A stretch of DNA of 64,000 nt from JBHHYN01 sp046757565 (GTDB lineage Bacteria > Pseudomonadota > Gammaproteobacteria > Eutrophobiales > Eutrophobiaceae), in assembly GCA_046757565.1 (NCBI GenBank), contig JBHHYN010000001.1, positions 22,768 to 86,767 on the forward strand. Reading direction: 5' to 3'. Under the pieces are notes generated by a model. That model did not search any database. It worked only from the letters and a program-made list of their open reading frames with translations, and was not told the DNA's origin. Shown piece by piece: positions 18,229-28,300 of this stretch. Position numbers and translations under genes: made by a program. Position 1 is the first letter of the stretch. Every line of letters starts with the position of its first letter.

Positions 18229-18921
18229 CTATTTTGCTTTCCACCGATAGCCCATGCCGTATACCGTATCGATGCGATCAAAGGTCATATCGATTAATTC
18301 GAATTTTCGCCGTATGCGTTTTATGTGTGAGGTTACTGTTCCATCGTCTACAAAAATATGGGCATCCTGCATCAATTGCTCGCGACTTTTCACATGCCCC
18401 GGAATAATGACCAGTGAATGCACGATCCAGAATTCCGTCAAGGTCAGATCGACCTTTTTGCCCTGCCATTCGACGCTCATGCAATTTTTATCTATGCTGA
18501 GATCGCCGACGGTATGCAGTTGATCACGGGCAAGTTCAGACTGTAAAGCCTGCAGACGACGAAACAGTGCAGCAACTCTGGCAAGTATTTGCGGAATAGA
18601 TACATCTTTTGTCAGGTAATCATCGGCTCCGAGACGCAAACCGGAGATTGCATCAAAATCGGAATCCCTTGCGGTCAGAAAAACGATAGGCAACGTCGCC
18701 GACAGAGCACGCAGTTCCCGGCAGATTTCGAAACCGCCTTCCGGATCATCCTCAAGACCGATGTCGATGATTGCCAGTTGCGGCAACCGTTGTCTGAAGG
18801 CAGCCAGGGACTCTTTCTTGCCGGCGTAGGTAATCACTTCGTATCCCTGCTTTTTCAGGGCATCTGCATAGTTTTCCCTGATTGCAGGTTCGTCTTCGAT
18901 CAAGGCAATACGTTTTGCCAT
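18229..18921 (-). CDS. Sortase-system response regulator, OmpR type (230 aa)
   Basis: An N-terminal receiver domain has acidic pocket IEDEP near residue 10, phospho-acceptor Asp in AIIDIGLEDD near 53, and Lys in YLTKD near 105. A C-terminal winged helix follows (SIDKNCMSVEWQGKKVDLTL, SREQLMQDA, SHIKRIRRKFE, IDTVYGMGYRW). I start it at the ATG at 18921 because GGAG lies about 10 bases upstream and the receiver begins at once (MAKRIALIEDEPAI). Longer frames upstream have no support. It pairs with the downstream histidine kinase and probably binds the 205-bp divergent spacer (18922-19126) shared with the OmpA-like gene. Confidence 0.88.
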   Translation of the reverse strand: MAKRIALIEDEPAIRENYADALKKQGYEVITYAGKKESLAAFRQRLPQLAIIDIGLEDDPEGGFEICRELRALSATLPIVFLTARDSDFDAISGLRLGADDYLTKDVSIPQILARVAALFRRLQALQSELARDQLHTVGDLSIDKNCMSVEWQGKKVDLTLTEFWIVHSLVIIPGHVKSREQLMQDAHIFVDDGTVTSHIKRIRRKFELIDMTFDRIDTVYGMGYRWKAK

Positions 18922-19126
18922 AGTAATAATCACTCCAGATTTTTTGAACGTATCCCGAGGGATGTACTGTAAACCAAACCGGCATGGATTGAAGCAGAAT
19001 CGCCATAATTTCCATCTTCCTGCCATATTTAATCTCCACATTGCCCGTATTCATCCCCGGGCGCGCCCGATACAGGGGCTTTACTCTATGCATGACCCCC
19101 AATACATCCAGACAGGAGTAATAATC

Positions 19127-19840
19127 ATGATTAAAAACGTGCTCATAGGCCTTGGTCTCCTTTTCCTGTTCCATACAAGCGCCCAGGCCGATGCGGGATC
19201 AATCCCCTCCTCCCGGCACAAGGATGAAATGGGTTTGGGAGCCGGGGCATTGATTGGCGGCCTGATAGCAGGCCCGCCAGGTGCTGTCATCGGCGCCGCC
19301 GGCGGCGCCTGGTTCGGTAACCGGGAGGCGAAAAAGGACATAAAGATCGCCACTCTGGAAAAAAGGCTGACGGAAAAACAGACCGATCTCGCCTATCTGC
19401 AAACCAGATTGACAGAACTGCAATCCGAATACGGCAGTGAAATGAAAAAGGTTAAACTCGACAACCGCCTTCCGTTATTGCATGAGTTGACCCGTGGGGT
19501 TTCATTAATCGTTTACTTTCGAACGAACAGGGCGAATATCGAACCGGAAATCATCCCCCGAATAGCGCGCCTCGCCGGGTTTTTACGGAATTTCCCCGAG
19601 ATAAAACTGCGTATCGAAGCATATGCAGACCGCCGCGGCCGGGAACAATACAATCAACAACTCAGTGGGCGGCGGGCGCAAGCTGTAGAGGATGAATTGA
19701 TTGGGGACGGGCTGCAACGTAATCGTATTAGCAGCCGTGCCTATGGGGAATCACGGGCGCTTGCAGCCGAGGGCGATCGGGAAGGGTATGTGTTCGATCG
19801 CCGTGTAATCGTCCATCTGACCCTGGACAGCGAAGTCTGA
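19127..19840 (+). CDS. Sortase-associated OmpA-like envelope protein (237 aa)
   Basis: The start at 19127 has a strong AGGAG site and opens a signal peptide (IGLGLLFLFHTSAQA). A glycine-zipper stretch follows (GAGALIGGLIAGPPGAVIGA), then a predicted coiled coil at about 70-105, then an OmpA-C/Pal peptidoglycan-binding domain at about 120-235 with VYFRTNRANIEPE, IEAYADRRGREQYNQQLS and RRAQAVEDELI. This domain order fits the OmpA-like protein encoded with proteobacterial dedicated sortases. It is divergent from the response regulator and 35 bp upstream of the sortase-target remnant. It appears intact even though the sortase is not. Confidence 0.82.
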   Translation: MIKNVLIGLGLLFLFHTSAQADAGSIPSSRHKDEMGLGAGALIGGLIAGPPGAVIGAAGGAWFGNREAKKDIKIATLEKRLTEKQTDLAYLQTRLTELQSEYGSEMKKVKLDNRLPLLHELTRGVSLIVYFRTNRANIEPEIIPRIARLAGFLRNFPEIKLRIEAYADRRGREQYNQQLSGRRAQAVEDELIGDGLQRNRISSRAYGESRALAAEGDREGYVFDRRVIVHLTLDSEV

Positions 19841-19875
19841 CAACGCATTAAGCCCGATCAAACAAGGACTGCCGG

Positions 19876-20203
19876 ATGAAAATAGAAACATCTTTTATAA
19901 CAACAACCCTGCACTGCATCATAATCAGTCTCCTTGTCGGCTTAATCGTAACGTTCATTCTTGCAGGCATTGCAATGTTATTGTCAACGTTTGCACAAGC
20001 CGACACCATGGATGATACGGCAAGCAGCAAGGTCCGGCATTACCACCAGCCAGATGAAGTTAAACGGGGAACGTTACTGTTTTATGGTGAAGAGGGCTTC
20101 ACCAGCGCTCCTGTGTTGCACATGGACGTGCACACAGACGTTACCGGCATGATTGCCCGGGCCCGGGCCCATGTCAAACAAGCATTTAGAAATCCCAATA
20201 CAA
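19876..20203 (+). pseudogene. Dedicated-sortase target protein, N-terminal remnant
   Basis: The ORF opens with MKIETSFITTTLHC, a long hydrophobic signal anchor (IISLLVGLIVTFILAGIAML), then DEVKRGTLLFYGEEG, VLHMDVHTDVTGMIARA and KQAFRNPNTN. This is the beginning of the VIT domain of the marine proteobacterial sortase-target protein family, which also carries a von Willebrand A domain and a C-terminal sorting signal. The match stops at about residue 109 and the following bases are the start of the sortase gene in another frame. The rest of the target gene has been deleted. Confidence 0.7.
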
Positions 20204-20511
20204 ATGGAAAGAGGACATTTATGTGTTCCCCTTACGATATTTTTACTGATAGTCCTCCCCCTCTGCGGTATATGGTTTATAGGACAAGGCGCCTATATCC
20301 ATGCCAAGGCACTGTTGGCACAGGTACTGCTGAGGCAGCCTGGGCCGAAACCCTGCATGACAAAAAGGAGGTGAAAGCATGGCCATGGGAAGATACCAGG
20401 CCGGTCTCACGCCTGTCGGTGCCAAGCCTTGGGATAAGCCGCATTGTCCTGGCCGGGGCCAATGGCTCCTCCCTGGCCTTCGGTCCAGGACATCTTTTTA
20501 ATTCAGCATAG
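20204..20511 (+). pseudogene. Dedicated sortase, frameshifted and truncated
   Basis: From the ATG at 20204 the frame gives MERGHLCVPLTIFLLIVLPL, then FIGQGAYIHAKALLAQVLL, the membrane anchor and first helix of a class-C-like proteobacterial sortase. At about 20330 one base is missing; the next frame continues AAWAETLHDKKEVKAWPWED, SRLSVPSLGISRIVLAGANG, SSLAFGPGHL. It then meets TAG at 20509 before the catalytic His and TLxTC Cys region, which is not found downstream. The protein would be inactive. Deletion of the target gene, the frameshift and the 3' loss are three separate lesions, so the system is decaying. Confidence 0.75.
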
Positions 20512-20709
20512 CCCGGTAAACAGAAGATGTAGTGTAACCAGGACCTACCTCAACATCCCTCGAACCGGTCAGAGACTGCTGTAACAAAACACCAACGACC
20601 ACCAGATCATAGAAGAAAAGAGAGACATCCCTGTCTGATTAAGATTACGATACGATATTATAATATTGACGCCGTTATCTTAAGCCATTCCGTTTAAGGT
20701 GTACATATA

Positions 20710-20746
20710 CCCTTTTCAGGGTATGTCTGACATACCCTGAAAAGGG
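20710..20746. repeat. 37-bp near-perfect palindrome
   Basis: Arm CCCTTTTCAGGGTATGTC, one central T, and the exact reverse complement: 18-bp arms. No T-tract follows on either strand, so it is not a standard terminator. It lies in the 331-bp spacer (20512-20842) after the broken sortase; the rest of that spacer shows nothing I can name. Confidence 0.8.
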
Positions 20747-20842
20747 CACATACATCCCTTCAATCTATTTCTATAATTAATTCTGTAGAAGTTGGATGTA
20801 GCGCCACAATCACCTGCCAGGATAGTATCAATCATTTCCGTA

Positions 20843-21232
20843 ATGAGCTGCTATATGCATAAGAGTTTTTCAAACAAAAAGATTTTTTCCCGGCTTGCAG
20901 CGCTTTGCAAATCAAACAAAACGGTATTGCCATGTGAACTGGATAGTTGGCATACATTCAGTTCGGACAATGTTCAGGTTTTGGTTGATCTGGGCGCTCG
21001 TTTCGAAAACCTGGGATGGCGTTTTGTAGGAATATGGCCTGACCCGGAAGGCACGGCATATTTTCATTTGAGGGTGGCCAGGAAAGGGCTTTATGGCGAA
21101 ACGCAGCTTTTGAAAGAAATCAAAATGATGAAAACTGTGGCAGCTGAATTTCCCGTTGTCAATTATAGCAATTGCTCCCACAAACCTGTTACTTCCGGCG
21201 GGCACCGCAATAGTACGAAATTAACGGCCTGA
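20843..21232 (+). CDS. Hypothetical protein (about 129 aa)
   Basis: I do not recognise this protein. The open frame reaches back to 20792, but ATGs at 20843 and 20855 (MHKSFSNKKIF) are more plausible starts. The soluble central part (FSSDNVQVLVDLGARFENLG, WRFVGIWPDPEGTAYFHL) looks like a small alpha/beta domain. No signal peptide or membrane segment is seen. It is convergent with the kinase gene, 29 bp away. Confidence 0.45.
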   Translation: MSCYMHKSFSNKKIFSRLAALCKSNKTVLPCELDSWHTFSSDNVQVLVDLGARFENLGWRFVGIWPDPEGTAYFHLRVARKGLYGETQLLKEIKMMKTVAAEFPVVNYSNCSHKPVTSGGHRNSTKLTA

Positions 21233-21261
21233 CACACCTGTGTCGCCAAGCGTTTAAGAAA

Positions 21262-22836
21262 TTAATCTATATCCGATTGTCTCATTTCTTTCTGTATCTT
21301 GTGCAGGGCTTCTTTAAGATTTTTGTTGTTCGGAGCAAGGGTCAATACTTCGCGCAGATAGGCTTCGGCCAGGGCAGGATCATCATCCCTCAGGGCATCC
21401 TTGATCTTGATATTATACTCCTTTGCCACGACCCGAATCTGCCTTAATGTCCTTTTATCATTTGGGTGATCACGCAACCTTTGTCTCAAGCGGTTAATTC
21501 TGCGTTTTTCAGTTTCGCTGATCAGGTTTGGACGATCTCTGATCTTGCTGTTTTGAACGGATGCATCATTGGAGTGCGAAGGCAGCATTTCATCCCTGGG
21601 CGATGTATCTACAACCGCAGCCGTGGTTGGATGAGTTTCCGTTGCAGCGGCCATCGTTGCGTGACCGGTGGCAGCGCCATGTTTACTCACCTGCCCGGCA
21701 GTCTCCTGTTGATGCCGCTTTCCTGGCACGGACAGCAAAAACAGAATAACCATGGTGACGGCCACAATCGCCGCGGCACGCCTGATACCCCGGTTCGTTG
21801 CAGGCGTCGTCCGGGGCCGTTGCGGTTCAGCTCTGTCCGGCACTTGCATGGTGATTTTGACTGTCTTTTGCACCACTTTCCCGGGCTCCTCAATCGATGC
21901 CGCAGCAGGATAGAGTCCCGTCTCTTCATGCTTGTCCTCAATCGTAACGGGAGCGTTGAACTGCTGACGCCACGACGCTATGCTCTGCGGTCTGTCTGCG
22001 GCTTTAAATGCCATGGCGTGGTCGATGCACCGCAAAAATCCCTCCGAGTAGCGGTCACGGCAAATCTCGTTCGCCGGGACATAGATATCCCTGCCCGTAT
22101 GCAACAGGGCTTCACTCCTGTCCATGGCAGCTAACGGGTGCTTTCCAGTCACTGCACGATACAGCGTGGCGCCAAGACCATAAACATCCGTCCACGGCCC
22201 CTGCCTGTCACTTTTACTCACATATTGTTCAAACGGCGCATAACCGGGTGAAATCAGACTGGTTAACGTCCGTGTTTGCTGCCCAAAGGATTGCCTTGCG
22301 GAACCAAAATCCAGCAAGACGGGGCTGCCATCTTCGCGAATAAATATATTAGGTGGCTTGATATCACGGTGGATGAAACCGGCTTCATGGATCTGCTCCA
22401 GCCCGTCCAGCAGGGGCATCAAGATACCTGTTAACTCATCCTCCGGTATGGTCTTTCTTGTCTTCAGGATTTCATGCAGGCCCTGTCCCTGTTCGCACTC
22501 CATTATCATGTAGGCGGTATTGTTCTCGGGGAAGACCGTAAAGACCCGTACAATATTTTCATGCTTGAACCGGGCCAGCGTCTGCGCCTCGCTGATAAAA
22601 CGCTCCAGGCCCCATTTGAACTGCTCGCCATAATCACCCGAAACAGGCTGTATGCACGCGTCGCCCTCCCGCATCGCCATCTCAACAGGCAGGAACTCCT
22701 TAATCGCTACCAGCTGATCCAGATTAGTGTCCTCGGCCAGATAAGTGATACCAAACCCTCCCTGGCCCAGGACGCTCCTGATCAGATACCAATGGAGCTT
22801 ATATCCGGGCTGCAATGAATTGCGATATTCACTCAT
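21262..22836 (-). CDS. Membrane-anchored Ser/Thr protein kinase (524 aa)
   Basis: An eukaryotic-type kinase domain occupies residues 15 to about 275: glycine loop LGQGGFGITYLAED, catalytic Lys in LVAIKEFLP, HRDIKPPNIF catalytic loop near 145, DFGSAR in place of DFG-x-R near 165, and an APE-like SPGYAPFEQY. A single membrane helix (RRAAAIVAVTMVILFLLSV) near residues 340-358 follows. After it comes an extracytoplasmic part of about 165 residues without PASTA repeats; its end (SETEKRRINRLRQRLRDHPN through ALAEAYLREVLTLAPNNKNL) looks like TPR-type helices. It lies 11 bp downstream of the alcohol dehydrogenase gene on the same strand, so the two are probably co-transcribed. The substrate is unknown. 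Confidence 0.88.
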   Translation of the reverse strand: MSEYRNSLQPGYKLHWYLIRSVLGQGGFGITYLAEDTNLDQLVAIKEFLPVEMAMREGDACIQPVSGDYGEQFKWGLERFISEAQTLARFKHENIVRVFTVFPENNTAYMIMECEQGQGLHEILKTRKTIPEDELTGILMPLLDGLEQIHEAGFIHRDIKPPNIFIREDGSPVLLDFGSARQSFGQQTRTLTSLISPGYAPFEQYVSKSDRQGPWTDVYGLGATLYRAVTGKHPLAAMDRSEALLHTGRDIYVPANEICRDRYSEGFLRCIDHAMAFKAADRPQSIASWRQQFNAPVTIEDKHEETGLYPAAASIEEPGKVVQKTVKITMQVPDRAEPQRPRTTPATNRGIRRAAAIVAVTMVILFLLSVPGKRHQQETAGQVSKHGAATGHATMAAATETHPTTAAVVDTSPRDEMLPSHSNDASVQNSKIRDRPNLISETEKRRINRLRQRLRDHPNDKRTLRQIRVVAKEYNIKIKDALRDDDPALAEAYLREVLTLAPNNKNLKEALHKIQKEMRQSDID

Positions 22837-22847
22837 GCCATTCCTCG

Positions 22848-23840
22848 TTAATCGCCAATTACCAGTACCGCAGCGCCCTGCACTTCACCTTTGCGTAACC
22901 GCTCAAGTGCCAGGTTGGCCTCCGCCAGCGGGTGGGATTCAGTCTCCGTCCTGATGGGAATTTCCGCAGCCAATGCCAGAAATTCATCACCATCTCTGCG
23001 AGTCAGGTTTGCCACGGACAGTATGCGCCGCTCGCCCCACAGAAGGGAGTAGGGAAACGCGGGGATATCACTCATATGGATCCCGGCACAAACAACGGTA
23101 CCACCCTTTGCTACAGACTTTAACGCACAAGGTACCAATTCGCCGACAGGTGCAAAGATAATGGCCGCATCCAGCAGTTCCGGAGGTACTTCATCTCCAT
23201 GGCCGGACCACACCGCACCGAGCCGCCTGGAAAACTGCTGTGCCGCACTATCGCCTTGCCGGGTGAAGGCATAGATTTTGCGGCCCTCGTGACACGCCAC
23301 CTGGGTGACAATATGCGCCGCCGCCCCAAACCCGTATAGCCCAATGCGTTCGGCATCTGCGCACATCCGCAATGAGCGGTACCCGATTAACCCGGCACAC
23401 AGCAACGGCGCGGCCTCGATATCCGTTACTGCATTGCCCAGGGGGAACACAAAACGATGATGGGCTACGGTATATTCCGCATAGCCCCCGTCGATCTGAT
23501 AGCCGGTAAAGCGCGCTGCATCGCATAGATTCTCCCTGCCCGACCGGCAATAGCGGCATTCACCACACGTATACCCCAACCAGGGCACGCCGACACGGTC
23601 ACCCGCCCGGTATTGCCCGGCGGCCCGGGCGCCCGCTTCAACGACCTCACCCACTATTTCATGACCGGGAATCAGCGGTAGTTTTGCTTCGGTCAACTCC
23701 CCATCAACGACATGCAGATCGGTGCGGCAGACCGCACAGGCGTGGATCCTGATCAACACATCATCGGGGCCACACCGGGGCCGCTCAACCTCCAGTAATT
23801 GCAGCGGTTGTTTCGCCGCCTTAAGGACCATGGCTTTCAT
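22848..23840 (-). CDS. Zinc-dependent alcohol dehydrogenase (330 aa)
   Basis: A medium-chain dehydrogenase/reductase with a GroES-like N-terminus. The catalytic zinc ligands are Cys in VCRTDLH (residue 38), His in GHEIVGEV (residue 60) and a later Cys near 148 (LLCAGLIGYRSL). The structural zinc site is C-G-E-C-R-Y-C-R-S-G-R-E-N-L-C near 92-106. The coenzyme fold starts at GLYGFGAAAHIV, with GFGAAA in place of the usual GxGxxG. It resembles the AdhA/AdhP-like group that oxidises alcohols or reduces aldehydes with NAD(P). It lies upstream of the Ser/Thr kinase gene, with no obvious functional link. Confidence 0.9.
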   Translation of the reverse strand: MKAMVLKAAKQPLQLLEVERPRCGPDDVLIRIHACAVCRTDLHVVDGELTEAKLPLIPGHEIVGEVVEAGARAAGQYRAGDRVGVPWLGYTCGECRYCRSGRENLCDAARFTGYQIDGGYAEYTVAHHRFVFPLGNAVTDIEAAPLLCAGLIGYRSLRMCADAERIGLYGFGAAAHIVTQVACHEGRKIYAFTRQGDSAAQQFSRRLGAVWSGHGDEVPPELLDAAIIFAPVGELVPCALKSVAKGGTVVCAGIHMSDIPAFPYSLLWGERRILSVANLTRRDGDEFLALAAEIPIRTETESHPLAEANLALERLRKGEVQGAAVLVIGD

Positions 23841-24081
23841 AACGGGAAATAAGAATTAGGAATTAGGGGACACTGATAATTTAATAACTTTACAAAACAG
23901 AATGAATAGACAGACCCTGGACAGGATCGTCTGTTGTATCACTTATCCTCACGTCTTGTTCGTTCTCACTCGGATTGTCGCAAGGTTCGATTCAATCGGT
24001 TCGTTGTTCGTAGATATTGCCAGTGTATCACCGGAAAACGGATGGACCCTTTGATTCTGTTTGATTCTGCTTTGGCTCAGC

Positions 24082-24690
24082 TCAATCTTCATAGAGTTGA
24101 TGGGGAAATGCCGGCCTTTGCTTCATCCTTTCGATATACAAAGATAACGACGGATAAGCGTCGGTCAAGCGGCAGGAAACGGCCCACATCAGATTAAAAC
24201 AGATAACAATATCCGCAACACTGAATGCCTCTCCCAAAATAAAATCATTGCTCTCTACTCTGTCGGCAAGCGCTTTGACGTTATCGCGATACTCTTCACC
24301 TGCAAGTTTGATTGCCTCAGGCAGCCGCCTGGCTTTGGGATACAGTACCGTGTGCTTTTGGATGGCCCAGAGATAGGGTTCGAGTTCGGCCATGCAGAAA
24401 AACAGCCATTGATAATAGTGCGCCCGCTCCACGCTTCCGGGCTCGGGGATGAGGTGCTTATCCGGATATTTTTCCGCCAGATAGGAACAGATGGCCGCTG
24501 ACTCCGCAATGACCGCATCGCCATCGACGAGGACCGGAATTTTACCATAGGGATTAAGGGCCAGAAATTCCGCGGTTTTGTGTTCTCCTTTCCTGAGGTC
24601 GATCGTAACCGGTTGATATTCCACCTCCAGTTCGGCCAGGGTCCAGTGACAACGCATTGAGCGTGTCATCCCGTATTCATAGAGTTTCAT
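24082..24690 (-). CDS. Glutathione S-transferase family protein (202 aa)
   Basis: N-terminal thioredoxin-like domain: MKLYEYGMTRSMRCHWTLAE, NPYGKIPVLVDGDAVIAESA with the cis-Pro and the glutathione-contacting E-S pair, then an all-helical C-terminal domain with the hydrophobic-staple-type Asp in AFSVADIVICF. I start at the ATG at 24690 because AGGA lies about 8 bases upstream and the fold starts there; a 27-residue upstream extension has no homology pattern. It probably conjugates glutathione or reduces an electrophile in the cytosol. Region 23841-24081 and 24691-24886 show no further gene. Confidence 0.88.
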   Translation of the reverse strand: MKLYEYGMTRSMRCHWTLAELEVEYQPVTIDLRKGEHKTAEFLALNPYGKIPVLVDGDAVIAESAAICSYLAEKYPDKHLIPEPGSVERAHYYQWLFFCMAELEPYLWAIQKHTVLYPKARRLPEAIKLAGEEYRDNVKALADRVESNDFILGEAFSVADIVICFNLMWAVSCRLTDAYPSLSLYIERMKQRPAFPHQLYED

Positions 24691-24886
24691 CAATTGTCCT
24701 GTACCGGTATAAATGCCCGATAACGGTAAATATAAACCTGATTCCATCGAGTTACCATGTATATAAAGCATGGATTCCCCCGGGTGCGCCAGTGATTTTT
24801 ATTACAGAACATTGCAGGGCATACTTTTGTACATTACAGTCTGTCAAAGACTCAATGGTTTGCCGCAAAGGGGGCCATAAACCCTA

Positions 24887-25140
24887 ATGAAGACTATCCG
24901 CAAAACCCTTGAAAAAGCCCACCAGGTACTTAATGGCATCGATGTTGACCACGCCCTGATTGGGAACTGGCTTTAGGGGTCCTGGGTATACATCGGGCCA
25001 CTATGGATGTGGACCTGCTCGTTGATGGACAAGACAAGGACAAGATGATGCAGGCCATGCAAAAACACGGGGTTAAGCTCCATTCTGAAACTGATGAATG
25101 GTCAACCATCGAGACACTCAGGCGGGACTATGAACTTTGA
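24887..25140 (+). pseudogene. Nucleotidyltransferase-fold protein (AbiEii-like), broken
   Basis: The ATG at 24887 gives MKTIRKTLEKAHQVLNGIDV, DHALIG, then a stop. One base deleted near 24970 restores ELALGVLGIHRATMDVDLLV and continues to a TGA at 25138. Together this matches the front of small nucleotidyltransferases (ALIGGLALG, then RATxDVDLLV with the DxD metal site), such as those in abortive-infection or toxin-antitoxin pairs. The end (WSTIETLRRDYEL) resembles the usual C-terminus, so about 80 central residues also seem to be missing. This last point is inference from memory of the family. Confidence 0.6.
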
Positions 25141-25231
25141 TGATTATCTGGACTTTCTGGACGCATACTGGTCTCTGTATACGATACCCGTCAGGGAAGA
25201 ACAGACGCCTTATCACAATATCCAGTTATAA
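25130..25231 (+). CDS. Small companion of the nucleotidyltransferase (33 aa)
   Basis: The ATG overlaps the stop of the broken nucleotidyltransferase gene. The product MNFDDYLDFLDAYWSLYTIP plus 13 residues ending NIQL resembles small proteins I have seen encoded directly after such transferases (MxFxxYLxFLxxxW … NFxL). It looks intact while its partner is not. Function is unknown; it could be the second part of a toxin-antitoxin-like pair. Confidence 0.45.
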   Translation: MNFDDYLDFLDAYWSLYTIPVREEQTPYHNIQL

Positions 25232-25348
25232 AATTCATCCCGTGGTCTTCCCACGGGGGCAAGTGATGGGGTTTCCAGAGGGGGGACGCGCATCTCTCTC
25301 CTTTGGCCGCCGGCGGGATTCATGCCCCGTTGGTGAAATAGATTTGAT

Positions 25349-28300
25349 TCAGGCCCTCTCCTCATAACTGTCCATTTCCCACTCCCGCCAACCCTGAAGT
25401 AATGGGAAATAGAGCCCCAGTTTTATTCTCCTGTCGTCCAACATTTGCATTAACACCCCGTATTTATGCAATTGCTGCCGGTAACGCATTTCTTCCTGAT
25501 CGAGAAACGCCTGCACATCGGAACCTGTATGGCGGCTGGTCTTGTAATCCACAATCCAGCGATTACTTTCATTATCAACAAAGGTCCGATCAATGACCAC
25601 ATTAATGATCCTGTCATGATAAAACCCGCTTAAGGCATATTCATTCTGTTGTTCGGTGTGTTCACCAGAGACTATCCATCGTCCCCGTTCATCCTGTATC
25701 ATTTTAATCAATGCCTCTTCAACCTGTTTTCCGGCATGCTTGATCTCCTTGTCCGGTACGCCTGACTGTTTCAGTAACAACCGATAATAATTCTGCCTGG
25801 ATCGGATCTTCTCTTCATCCCACTCATCGATACCCTGTTCGGTTATGAGTTGAATACAACGATGCACTACTGTGCCGATATGTTTGATGGTCTCCCCTGC
25901 CCACTGGTATTCAATCCCTGTGTCCGTGTATTCTGACTGCTCCTTGATGCCTTTCCCCTCCCAGGTCACGTCTACCGGTGGATCAGGCAGCGTCCAATCC
26001 GCCGTCAATCGCCGCAGCGGATGGCTGTTGTCCGGGGCCCGCCCTGTTGCATCATCGCTATCGTCTTGGTTTCCGGCATTCAGTGCCTGCATAAAGTTTT
26101 CCTCCAACACCCCCCAGAGCCGGGCCAACAGGCTGTTGGCCGGTGGTGATGTGAGTTGTGGCCCTTCCACGGTATCCTTGACATCGACCGTACCGAGTAA
26201 ATGCAACTGTTTCCTCGCCCGGGTTGCAGCAACATATAACAAGCGGCCCTCTTCATAACGCTGTTTTTTCTTTTCCAGACGGTCGATATATTCATGGATG
26301 GGTGATGCGTTATCCCCGGCCGCTTTCACCGGCGCCAGTAATAAATCCTGCGAGGATTCATGCGGATTCACCGCCCATAACAACAGGCTTGTTTCGTCCC
26401 TGCCGCTGCCCCGGCCAAGTCCGGGCAGGATGACAGTATCGAATTCCAGTCCCTTCGCCTTGTGGAGGGTCATGATCTGCAGTCGATCCTCCGCACCAAC
26501 ATCCGCTGCCGCGTAAAGGTTGGCAACCTGTTCCAGAAAACCGCTCCTGTTTCTGAGATCGCCGCCCTCATCGAACTGGTCCAGCAGCGCAAAGAAGGTG
26601 TGTGCATTCTCCAGATCGGTTTCCTCCTGCAGGGTTGCCGGTCCGCCAAGACGTATCCATACCGATTCCACCCAACGCCGTAATGAACGGCGTCTTTGTT
26701 CGGAAAAGGCCTGTGTCAATATTTCCCGCAGTTTTGTCAGGCGTTGTTGTCCGTCTTCTGTTAAGGTTCGAACCGTTGCCTCATCATGCATCAATTTCCA
26801 CACAGTCTTGTCTCGGGATTTACCTGCCAGCATGAACAGATCACACAGGGTTAAACCACACCAGGGCGCACGTAAAACCGCCAGCCAGGCAATACGATCC
26901 GCAAAATGATTCAGCGCAAAACCCAGCGCCAACAGATCCTGTATGACAGTCCGTTGTCCAAGCTCCTCAATGTCAACGGCGCGAAAACGCATACCGGCTC
27001 GTTGCAAGCACGGGATGATCCGGGAGAGATGGACGCGATTGCGTACCAGGATGGCGATGCTGCCGTCCGGATCAGACTGTCGTGCCGTATTCACAAGCTC
27101 TAACACTTTTTCCGCTTCGATCTGTTCGTCCCGCCCCGGTAGAGGATGAATCTGGACGGCGTTTGCAGCAGATTGATGAGAGAAAGCCTCTACCCTGGCA
27201 TAACTGACAGCCCCGCGGTGGCTGTCCGTCTCTGCTGGAAACAGCTGTTTAAACGTCTCATTGACCCATGACACGATCTTCGCCCGGGACCTGAAATTCA
27301 CCGAAAGATGCAAAGGCGTCAATTCGACTTGTCCCAGACGCCGCTCCTGATAGATATCTAGAAACATTCCCACCTCCGCTTCACGGAAGCGGTAGATCGA
27401 TTGCATGGGATCACCGACGAGAAACAGGGTACGGCCATCCTCCGGGGACCATCCCGCGGTCAACAGCGTTAATAAAATATATTGGCTGGTGGAGATATCC
27501 TGAAACTCATCCACCAAAAGATGTTTCATCCTGTAATCGAGATGCAAGGCCAGATCGCTGGGTGCTTGCGGATTGCCCAATGCCTGTATGGCCGCCTGGG
27601 TAACGGCGCTGAAATCCACCTGATTATGCTCTGCAAACAGCACCCGCAGCTGCGCATCCGTCATGGTCAATAACCGGCATAAGGCATCCACTACCTGCCA
27701 CTCTGCGTCTGTATAAGTAACCGCTGGCAAGGCCTGGATCTCCAGCAACAATGAATGACGCTGTTCGTCTTTCGATAGTTCCACAGTCACAGCGGCAAAC
27801 TGATCTTTCATTGCCTTGCACAGCTCTTTTTCGGCCCTGCTGCCGGCGGGTGGGGGAAAACCGAGTCTGGCATCAACACGCCTGCGCCAGTTCCCGTCAG
27901 CCTTCAATAGTAGCGCCGCGATAGCCTGCCACCTGGGCAGGTCCGCCGCCGATGAACCGGGTAATTGTTGCATATCTAGACAATATCTGAGTGGCGACGC
28001 GATATCCCGTTCCTCAAGATTGGTTGCCGCGTACCTCGATAACTCCAGCAGTTCTTCCAGCAGCGGTTCCGGGATGACTTGCACCACCATCGATAAAGTG
28101 GATTCGACCAGATGTGTCAAGGCATTCTCCAGCGCACTGCGTCTCTGCCCGGAAGCGACATAAGGTAACCATTGATCCCGGCGCCTCAACATATTGGCCA
28201 ACATGTCCCTTATCCTCGGCAGATCGTTATCCAGGTGTGTTAATAACACCGCAACGGCATCCGACCAGCCTGTACCGCTTTCCAACTCCTCCAGGGCATT

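Noticed and set aside
23868..23900. GAATTAGGAATTAGGGGACAC, resembling the edge of a repeat or RAYT-type element.
   Set aside because: Only one end is seen and no second end, duplication or coding fragment could be matched within the window.
25239..25262. CCCGTGG/CCACGGG hairpin between the small companion ORF and the addA stop, considered as a terminator.
   Set aside because: No T-tract follows on either strand and the spacing does not suit either gene. It may be chance.
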